Assembly: GCA_028641055.1 (NCBI GenBank)
Contig: CM054060.1
Location: forward strand, 312,714,949 to 312,778,948
Length of the DNA: 64,000 nucleotides
Reading direction: 5' to 3'
Source of the DNA: Alopecurus myosuroides
Taxonomy: Eukaryota > Streptophyta > Magnoliopsida > Poales > Poaceae
Shown: in pieces, positions 55,155 to 64,000 of the stretch
Numbering within the stretch: the first letter of the stretch is position 1
Layout: the number at the start of each line of letters is the position of its first letter
The notes under the pieces: generated by a model
The model's input: only the letters and a program-made list of their open reading frames with translations
Told to the model about the DNA's origin: nothing
Databases searched by the model: none
Made by a program: the position numbers and the translations under genes

Positions 55155-56599
55155 CTACAAAAGCAGTATATTAAATGAAAAGGTCACTTAAGGCATTGAA
55201 ACAAATAAGTAGAAGTAAAAGAGAAACTGACATGATATTGTGATGCGAAAGTATGTATTCTTAGCCACGTTTTTTAATATTACTTTGGTATCTACCATTA
55301 GTTCAGACAAGATGCAAGCACAGAATATTAAAGAAAGATAACCATATGATATTAAAAAATCACTGCAATAAGGATAAAGCAACTCAACATGGGTAAGGCG
55401 CCCACTTTTGTAACAGAAACAAGTGGAGAATATTTTTATTTTCCCTTTTATTAAGCCTATGTGTGTGTCTTCTATGACAGAGACCTCCATGATGTAGCAT
55501 AGACGACACATTATTTTACCAAGTCAATTGACGCAAACACTGAAGAGGAACAGTGCTTGGCATAAAGAACAGAAAGGCATGCTGTCTCCAAGCAAATGCC
55601 TCATTAAACATTGGATTATGAAGCTACCAACATATATCCCCCCCCCCCCCCCCCGGGGCTAATTTATCATGAGATCTTTGCGTTGAGATTCGATCCAATC
55701 CAGGGCTGTAAATCCAGATTATATTACTGTCTATTATGCAACAGTTGCTGGCACCTGGCAATCAACATGGTAATTCAGTAGTGTACAATTTCACGTGTCA
55801 GATTGAGAAAGTGGGCAATCAATATTGAGTGGCAGACTTGTGACTTTTCTTAGGCAGGCAATGTGCTACAGTCTATGATGATGCTTTGCTTTTTGCGCCA
55901 CAAGAAAAGCAGGGAAATATATAGTTAACAGCAGCCAGCTTGAATGTTTTATGTTTTGTGGCTGCATGGATGAAAGTACATGTTTGGTACAAAATAAAAT
56001 CGGGTGGGTACATGCTTGAGTTTTGATGCACATCTTTGATTTGTTTAGAATTTGTGAGGATGCACGAGTAGGACAATGTAAAGTCAAGCATCCACCCATG
56101 TACAGAATGTACTCTCTGCAAATAAATCTAGTTAAATATAAGTCTTCTTTCACACTTAGTTACATAACAACCAAAATTTTACACTTAGGTATCCATTTGA
56201 TCAGATAGAAACGTAGGTGCAGAAGTATACACTTTGTTCAATAACAGCACTGGTTCTCCTCATGATATGACCTACATATATGATAAAATTTTACAAACGA
56301 TAAATTCACTAGTGATTTCCATAGGAAGTAACTTTTTTTTATATGGCTTACGCGGATTTTTTAAACTGGAAAGCGAACCCAATTAATTAAGAAATAAAGA
56401 AGAATTGTAAGGGTAACTCTCCATCATGCAGTCTCCTCCCACAGTCAGATAGCAAAAGAGTAACACTGCAGGACTTTATGCAAGGAAATAATTGTTACTA
56501 ATTTTTATGCTAGGCTTTCACGACATTGGAAGGATTATCTAGATGCCTATTCAGAGGGTTCTTTTTGTAGTAAGAAGGTTGAAGCTAAGTGAGATCTTC
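55155..56599. other. Presumed OPA3-like intron or 5' flank
   Basis: No exon found. A run of about 17 C at 55638-55654 ends in GGGG. Open frames here are short and unsupported. Confidence 0.4.
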
Positions 56600-56649
56600 T
56601 TTAGAGGATTTGAATCAATAGTGAAGATTGGAATAACAACAATCTTCAA

Positions 56650-58110
56650 GAGTCGGGTGAAACTATGAGTATGGTTGGTATAGATCCTTTGCTTCTTATC
56701 TTAATATTCCTAAAGGAAATTGGTACATATATCATGAACCTTTTAAAGACACTTGCATGGAAAATGAATTTTTTATTGATGATTGCAATAAACATGCTCA
56801 AACTTCTGAAAGTACTATTTCTTATAAGTATGTTAATTTTTGTGGAGCACTTAGACCTTGTGAAAAGAATCAAATTGAAGAAGATTATTGTATCCATCAT
56901 AGGAATGAAAAAACTAGAATGTGGAGTAGGGCTCTAGATGATCTTGGTGAAAAAGTTTGTGCCCTCTATCCTTTTATTTGTGAACTTCGATATAAAGTTA
57001 GTCATTTTAATTTCCAATGCTCAGGCCATGATAGTAGCCTTTCGAATCCTATGAGTACTGCAAGTTTGTATTGTGATGACATGATCACCCCTAATGAGCA
57101 TGATGAACTTACATTATTTTTGGGGTGTGAAGAGTGGTTAAGAAAAAATTTCTTTGATAGATATAAGTGCTTTTGATATGAATAGTGTCTTGCATGGATG
57201 CCATCTTTATTGTGTTGATAATTGCTATGCAAATACTTACATACAAAATATTATAAGAGAGGAGACTTTACCAAAATATGACATGACTAATATGTGTTTT
57301 GTTCTTATTAATGAAGAGGAGAAATGCTCCAAAGTTCCTTCTATTGTTTCTGATAATAAAAGAAGGTATGTGGAGAAGCCCTATTTTAAGCCTCTCCCTC
57401 CTAAAGAGGGGAAGAAGAGGAAGAAGAAGAAGAGGAGGAGTAAAAAGAGAGAGGTAACAATATCTCCCCCTAAGCATCTTGCTCATATTACAGCTTTTGC
57501 TGATGAGTGTGAACTTGATGATTTTCCTATGCCTGTTATTTATAAAAGTGATCATGATTGGGAGAAACACACCACTTTTGATATTGAAAATTTGTTTGGT
57601 ACCAATTCTGAAAATGATGAGAATAATTGTTGTACTATTAGTACCATCCATGTTCCTTCCAATGATGATATAGAAAGCTCCAAACTTGTGGATGATGTGT
57701 TTGACAATCCCTTTGCTATTAATTATTATACGATTGATACATCTCCTCCTAGTAAAAATGATTATATGTTTACAAATGAACGCATTTTGGAAGAAAACTA
57801 TTTTATTGCTTGTGATGATACTATGCCTCCAATATATGAGGATTATAATGATTGTGGTATTCTAGTTCCACCTGTTTACAATGATGAATATGATAATTTC
57901 AGTCCACCTACAATAGAGGAAAATATTAATTATGATTACAATATGCCTCCTATATTTAATGATTATGGTCATAAGAATAATAATGATAGCTATTTTGTTG
58001 AATTTGCTCCCACTACTATTAATAAGAATGATTATGCTTTTGTGGAGAGTATTAATTCTTTATGGATGTGGCTCATGATAAGAATGTTTCTTGTGATAGT
58101 TATATTGTAA
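56650..58110 (+). pseudogene. ORF of the non-autonomous LTR element, one frameshift
   Basis: Frame 1 covers about 56650-57172 (ENEFFIDDCNKHAQTSES, CIHHRNEKTRMWSRALDDLG, CDDMITPNEHDELTLFLGCE). One base shift near 57160 leads into frame 2, 57154-58110: FDMNSVLHGCHLYCVDNCY, a strongly basic patch (GKKRKKKKRRSKKRE near 57410), then an acidic, Tyr/Asn/Asp-rich tail (PPIYEDYNDCGILVPPVYND). No enzyme motif is present. The basic patch could be a nuclear signal or bind nucleic acid (inference). I recall similar ORFs in Triticeae repeats but know no function. Confidence 0.55.
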
Positions 58111-61005
58111 ATTTTATTCATGATGCTACTGAAAGTTATTATGAGAGAGGGAAATATGGTTTTATGCATATCAACAATATTAAGTTTCCCCTCTTTATGT
58201 TGAAATTTTTAAGTTGCACTTGTTTTGCTTTCGTGTGCTAACCACTTTGTGCTTCATTGATTTATTCTTACAAGATTAATTTTCATAGGAGTGGGTTAGG
58301 CTTAAACTTGTTTTACATTTTCTTCTTGGTGCTCTCTTTTGCTTCAATTCATATTTCTCATGTGAGCACCTTCTCAAATTATCATGCCTAGCTAAAAGGC
58401 GTTAAAGAAACCACTTCTTGGGGGAGATAACCCATGTTTTTTTTGCGTTGTTTTTCTCTGTTTTATTTGATTCAAGGGGTTGTATAATTATTTATAAACT
58501 CCGTTGTATCTTTATTTTCATGTTTTAGTTGTTCCAAGTAAAGTTTCTGACGAAAGTTGGAGTTGGTTTTCGGATTTCTGCGCAGAAAACAGATTTCTGC
58601 TGTCCACCGTAAAACATCATATTAAATCCTGGAAGATCAGAATGATCTGAAATTTTTTATGCTTATTCCTAAGATAATTCCGAAACTTTTCTTAGTTGAT
58701 AAATTTTTTATTTGATCAACATAAGATTTTCTAAAAAAACATCTTTACCGGCTGTCCTGTTTTGACATATTTCTGCCAATAATTGTATTTGCATCTTAAT
58801 CTCTTTCTTTTGGTGTCCTTTTGAGAAAAAGAGTTTTAAAAGAAGTTGTGACAGTAGCTAATGTGTTTATGAGTGTTAGTGTTGTGTTGAAACTGAACCA
58901 TGTGAATTTATTATTTCGATTGCACTAACGTTGCTAATGAAGATTGTGAGAAGTTTGGTGTGAAGGAAGTTTTGAAGGGTCAAAAGAAGAGGATGATATG
59001 ACGTGATCAAGAAGAGTGAAGAGCCTAATCTTGGGGATGCCCCGGTGGTACATCCCAGCAAATTCCAAGAAGACTCAAGCATCTAAGCTTGGGGATGCCC
59101 AAGGCATCCCCTTCTTCATCGACAAATTATGAGGTCACTTCTAGTGAAACTATATTTTTATTCGGTCACATATTATGTGCTTTACTTGGAGCGTCTTTTA
59201 TTTTTGTTTTCAGTTTGTTTAGTTTTATTTTCTGTAGTTTATGGTTGGATATTATCATACTTGTGTGGGAGAGAGACACGCTCCGTTTTCATTGCTTAGA
59301 ACACTCTAGTTTTCATTCTTATTGTTCTGTGAGTGTTCATTTTTGCTAGTTCTGCGTTTAGCCTTTGTTTTCATGCATCTCTTATTCAGAGTTGTTAGTT
59401 TTAGTAGTGTTATGTTAGTACTCTCATGTTTGTTTGCTGTATCATAAAGTGTATTTTTGTTAAAACATATCTTGTATGGTGCTTGTTGGGAAAATAAATT
59501 GTTGCCTGATGTAGAATTTATAACAGTGCAAGTAGAAGCTTGTATAGACTGTGGCTAGAACTTTTTCATGCCATGCTAAATGTTATTTTAGTTTTAAACC
59601 CTTGTGGTTATTGAGTACAATGAATAGCCTTAAATAGCTAAGAGAGTTTAATATGTATTGAAAGATTCATGAGGGATTCTTGTCATAGTAAAGCATCAAT
59701 ATACAGTATTCTCTTTTGAATGTTTTATTTGGTTGACTTGGCGCATGCTCACACCATGTTTATGACTACAAACCAGTCATGAATAGCCTCCATGACCACT
59801 TAGTTTTTGAACTTGTGATACCATTTATGCTTTAATTAATGATGCTTATGTCGATGTGCATGATTATGGCTCTTATGCTCTCTTGATTTGTCACTCCCAG
59901 TCTTTTGCTAAGCCTCCACCTGTACTGAGTATGGAATTCTACTCGTGCATGAAAACTCCCTATAACAAAAGTTTTTCCATTGTGTCCACCATACCTACCT
60001 ACATGTGGTATTTAACTTCCACTCCAAAGTAAATTTCTCATGTGCTACCTTTAAAACTTTAAAACTTACTCTTGTTTTGTGTTCCTGTTTTTGCTCATGA
60101 GGATGTAAATGGAGAATCTTTATCTCACTTGTTGATTGGATTTCATACCCTGGACTAGTGGCTTCATCCTCTTATCCAAATGATAGAAGAGATGGCAGCG
60201 AGGTGCCCAACCCCAAATTAATACAAACAAATTATCTTCACTATTTTTGCCTCTGATTTATCAGTCAAAGCATAATTCTGTAAACAAAAGAGAAAGAGGG
60301 ATGACCTTCTACACCACTTGTGTCCTTCACAATGGGAGCCTCTCTTGTGAATCCAGTTATCTTGTGACGTATTGTATTGTCTGATTACCATTCATTGACA
60401 TAAGCAAACACCTCTCTTAAAAAACTTTTAATATCTCTGTTTAATAAATAAAAATCTCTAGCACATGAGTGATCCCTGCTTCCCTCTGCGAAGGGCCTTT
60501 CTTTTACTTTTATGTTCAGTCTCCATCTTCTAACTTTCTACACAGTTGAGAGGGCATTTTTGCCATTCGTAGTTCTATGTGCATTTGTCCCATAAACATC
60601 AATAATTACTTCATGATGTGATATTATTTGTTCTTAAATTATTTGTTCTAGTCTTCCTCTTGAACTTTGAAAGTGTCCTGGCATTTATCTTTTGTCCCAC
60701 TCTTAAGGACTAGCGAAATACCACTTTGCCATGCTTTCTCTATACCTGAAACAAACGTTTATCTTTCTTTGCATTATTATCCATGATCCTTTATTTAAGA
60801 TACTCTTCATGATGCAAAGTGATTGCTATGCTTTATTATTAAAGTTCTATTTATCATGTTTGTGTTTGAAGTTCTATGATCTCAGCGTACATATGTTTTT
60901 ACATTATAATGATCAAGTTTATGATAGTAGCATGCCACCTGAGAAATTATTTTGTATTATAGTTTACCTACTCGAGGACGAGTAGGAACTAAGCTTGGGG
61001 ATGCT
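58111..61005 (+). other. Internal non-coding part of the LTR element with polypurine tract
   Basis: AT-rich, with few long open frames. The last bases before the LTR, AAGCTTGGGGATGCT (60991-61005), are purine-rich and fit a polypurine tract. Confidence 0.5.
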
Positions 61006-62364
61006 TGATACGTCATAAACGTATCCTTAATTTCTGATGTTCCATGTTGTTTTCATGTTGTTTCCCACATGTTTTCCTTACACTTTATGTAATTTTTATC
61101 GATTTTCCAGACTAACCTATTGACAAGATGCCACAGAGCCAGTTCCCTGTTTTCTGCCGTTTTTAGTTTCAGAAAAGTTGTTCGGGAAATATTCTTGGAA
61201 TTGGAAAATTCGAAAGCTAGAAGTCTTAGAAGTCCCGGAAGCATCCAGAAGTCCCGAAGAGCCCCGGAGGGGGGGCCACAGGGCGGCCACACCATCGGGT
61301 GGCGCGGGTCCCCCCTTGCCCGCGCCACCTAGGGGTGTGGGCTCCCTGACCACCCCTACCCCCGGCATCGCCCTTTCGCCTATTTATACTCCCCCGAGGG
61401 AAAACCCTAAAAAATCGACCTTTTCCACAAAATACATCCGTAGGTCTGCCGCCGCCGCCGACAAGTTTCGGGAGACATGTCTCTGTTCTGGCAACCTGCC
61501 GGGACGGGGAAGTGCCCCCGGAAGCCATCTCCATAGACTCCACCGCCATCTCCATCGTCGTTACTATCTCCTATGATGAGGAGGGGTAGTTCTCCCCCGG
61601 GGCTGAGGGCTCTACCGGTAGCTATGTGGTTCATCTCTCTCTCCCATGGTGTGATCTTTATGTGATCATGAGCTTTGTAATATAGTTGAATATGTAGATG
61701 TGATCTTCATCTGTTATGCTACTCAAGTGGTTTTGTTATCTCCGTAAACACTTTGATCACAGTGTAAAAGTGATAATGTGTGCACCGTGTGGTTTAGCAT
61801 GATATTTATATCTTGTGTTGGAAGATGAACCTATGAAATTGTGTCGTTTGTTTAGTGCTAATTTAAGGCGCTCATAGTGATAGCGTGGGGTGCCCTAGAG
61901 GTGGAATATAGACTTGAGGAGTGCTGTTACAGCCCTACGCAATGATTGTTGTTTGTTATTCGACCAGAGAGTGGTTCGGAGTAGCATAGTGAAGAAATGA
62001 TATTTATGCATTCAATTATGTTTTCGTTGTTGAGAGTGTCCTCTAGTGAAAGCAGGAGCCCTAGGCCTTCTTTCCAAGCATTGAAACACCGTTTTCCGCC
62101 TGTTCTGCTACATGTTTGCTTGCTGCCATTTTTATTTCAGATTGCTATTATCATCCATATTACTTGCATTTTAGGATTGCGGACACAAGAAACTTCTTGT
62201 ATCTTAATTGCAGGGTTTCTTGAGAGGGATATCTTTGACCTCTACCTCACTGAGTTCGATAAACCTTGGGTGATCCACTTAAGGGAAACTTGTTGTTGTT
62301 CTACAAACCTCTGCACTTGGAGGCCCAACACTGTCTACAAGAATAGAAGTGTGCGTAGCCATCA
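61006..62364 (+). repeat. 3' LTR of the non-autonomous element
   Basis: A 1359-bp block from TGATACG to CCATCA. It contains a TATA-like CTATTTATACTCC at 61380-61392 and a GC-rich leader. The first 22 bases form a small palindrome GATACG-TCATAAA-CGTATC. The end GTGCGTAGCCATCA resembles ends I remember for this LTR type. The second LTR is absent. Confidence 0.65.
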
Positions 62365-64000
62365 GAAGGCTCCATGGTTGACCATGCGGTCCGCCTGGAT
62401 GCGGACAAGGATGGTTCGTCTGCGCCCAAGAAGACCATTCCAGGTAGCGACCTCAACCCGATATTTGCTATCCTACAGGATTTACGAGACTCGCACCTAC
62501 TTGCCGTGGCAGTGGGAAGCTATATTGTGTTAGGAAATGCATAACCACAAGGGTGTTGGGACCCCGGCGCTATCTCTCCCGTCACTTTCTGGGAGATTCG
62601 TGCTAGAAAAATTGCAAAAATTACCTCCTAATTATAAGGCTATTTCTTTTTTACACAACACCCCTTAATTTTTCAAGGTTTCTATGTGCCCCCGTCTCTG
62701 CTCCATCCAGAAACACAATATTTCTTTACTAATAATTTTCATAGTATGCATTTTGTCACTGTTTCTCCCCTCTAAACAACACAACTTTAATGATTTTTTG
62801 TTAGTGCATACATCGGGGCAATTACCATTTTTTGTCCAAGACACAAAGAGATTCATCCAAGATTCATATGCTTCTCACAGATTCATACAAGATTCATATG
62901 ATTCCACAGATCCATTGCTCATATTTATTGTAGTTTCGACATTAGTTTTTCAAAATTATTTAGATCTCAAAATCCCTAAACAAAATAGTACGAAATAAAA
63001 GAAAGAAAAATAGGAATAATAAGAAAAGAAAGAAATAAAATGAGGGGCTTCAGATCCAAGCCCACCAAGGCAAGATCCGAGCCACCTATGGCTAGATCGG
63101 GAACTGCATGATCTGCTCGCGCATGGGAGGCGTGCTCCCCGGTGATAGTTGCTGACGCTGTGGTGACCTCCGCCCGCAGCCGGTTCCCCACCGTCGTGGC
63201 CAGATCGGGGCCGCCCTGACCTGCTCGCGCACGGGGGCCCCGCACGGGAGGCCGGCTCCCTGGTGGCGGCTTTTGCTCGAGAGGAGGGTGAGGCCAGCCG
63301 GGACTGCGCCTGCTCAGCTCGCAGCGGGAGCTCGTTAGGGGCAGCGCGCCGGAAACTTGTCGGGGGCAGTAGGGCCGGCGGGGCAGGCGGTGAGTGGGAT
63401 CGGCGTGGCGGGACTCGAGCCTAGGGTTTGGGGGCGAGGCGTGAGTGGGGGCGGCGATGTGGGGCATGAATAGGGGTGGGACACGATCAGGTGGCACCAA
63501 CCTTTATATATTCTATGGATTTGGGGTTAATTTCTCTCTTTGTGAGGGGTGTATGTGAAAAAATGCCACGTGCTTTGAACGACTGAATTATGCACGAATC
63601 TCCAACAAATCAAGGGGTGAGATAGTGTCGGGGGCCCAAAGGGCTTGTGGGAAATCCGCACTCGTGTTGTGTTCCCTAACACAGCTGGCCCGGCTGCGGA
63701 GGTGCTTTCCATGCTACGTGCAAATGATCTGGCGCAAACGGCGCTCGCTCAAGCTCGAGTGATAAAGGATAGAGAGGCTCTGGCTGACCTTGCGGCTTCT
63801 GCGGGGTAGAGGCTGAGGCTCCTTCGGAGGTGGTGTGCCCTGCTGTTGGCCTGTCCGGGGAGGCCGAGCTGCCGCATGTGGCTCGATTCCAATGCTGCCT
63901 CAAGTGTTGGGTACTAGGAAGGGCCCTATCCCTTAACTAGAGCGCCATGTGGAGGGCACTGCTGGGTTGGCTCCCACGCCTAGGAGAAAGAGAGTGAAAT
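62365..64000. other. Unassigned right end of window
   Basis: 62365-62532 is an open plus frame (EGSMVDHAVRLDADKDG ... ILQDLRDSHLLAVAVG) ending in TAA, unrecognised. 62650-63000 is AT-rich. 63050-63500 is GC-rich and, read on the minus strand, looks like a 5' leader; its long frame (63500-62976) has no domain. 63660-63809 plus contains a short Ala/Leu-rich helical frame (AAEVLSMLRANDLAQTALAQ) that could be a LINE ORF1 piece; this is a guess. Confidence 0.25.

Larger units (their letters stand above)
56600..62364 (+). mobile_element. 5'-truncated non-autonomous LTR retrotransposon
   Basis: A plus-strand internal region with one unusual ORF (56650-58110), a long non-coding AT-rich stretch, a purine-rich tract before 61006, and a 3' LTR (61006-62364). 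No protease, reverse transcriptase or integrase was found, so it must have relied on a relative. Repeated GCTTGGGGATGCCC phrases (about 59033, 59090, 60993) and the LTR start TGATACGTC are familiar from abundant Triticeae LTR families. The 5' LTR is missing and the left edge is approximate. Confidence 0.7.

Noticed and set aside
55638..55654. 17-C run followed by GGGG
   Set aside because: A simple homopolymer in intronic DNA with no other supporting structure.
62976..63500. 174-codon minus-strand frame as the missing OPA3 exon 1
   Set aside because: No resemblance to the OPA3 N-terminus; Pro/Arg-rich low-complexity reading of GC-rich DNA.

Overview
This window is plant nuclear DNA, almost certainly from a grass of the wheat tribe (Triticeae). 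The evidence is dense nesting of large transposable elements, a CACTA transposon with CACTGG termini and 'TTTAGTCCCGGTT' subterminal repeats, PIF/Harbinger elements flanked by TAA, and LTR elements and LINEs whose style is familiar from wheat, barley and Aegilops. That taxonomic call is family knowledge; nothing could be searched. No bacterial-type genes, operons, CRISPR arrays or recognisable RNA genes were seen.

Layout, left to right. 1-8184: two minus-strand Ty3/gypsy elements nested in one another (B inside A), and A sits in the endonuclease part of a minus-strand LINE (8185-8945). 9177-10358: a 5'-truncated plus-strand LINE with a 13-bp target duplication, inserted just upstream of that endonuclease. 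10372-18616: low-copy-looking DNA with gene scraps (an ankyrin-repeat exon, possible exons), a Tourist-like MITE (15529-15776) and a PIF/Harbinger element carrying a Myb-like gene (16607-18498), closed by a plus-strand Helitron 3' end at 18616. 19723-21085: a second Harbinger-type element with its own ORF.

21130-44204: one CACTA transposon of 23,075 bp with perfect 20-bp terminal repeats and TTA target duplications. It contains a nearly full-length TNP2 transposase, an antisense AP2/ERF-domain ORF, a divergent 157-residue ORF, and a five-exon TNPD/Ulp1-protease gene. A minus-strand Helitron (24932-36578) has split the transposase 20 codons before its stop. That Helitron was itself hit by a LINE with a long intact ORF (27136-30097). 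Each of the three plus-strand CACTA transcription units starts with a subterminal-repeat inverted pair followed at 7-20 bp by a TATA box, which suggests one shared regulatory circuit.

44208-64000: a related LINE with 13-bp duplications (44700-46561), then the only cellular gene recognised, an OPA3-like gene on the minus strand (three intact exons, 46814-55154, first exon not found). Its last intron holds a copia retrotransposon with identical 131-bp LTRs (47507-52755). From about 56600 to 62364 lies a 5'-truncated non-autonomous LTR element with a 1359-bp 3' LTR; the remainder is unassigned.

How the parts act together: the CACTA element encodes all expected mobility proteins but each shows one or two inactivating lesions, so it is a recently dead element whose termini look intact. 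The inferred insertion order is CACTA, then Helitron, then LINE; the copia copy is the youngest datable insertion.
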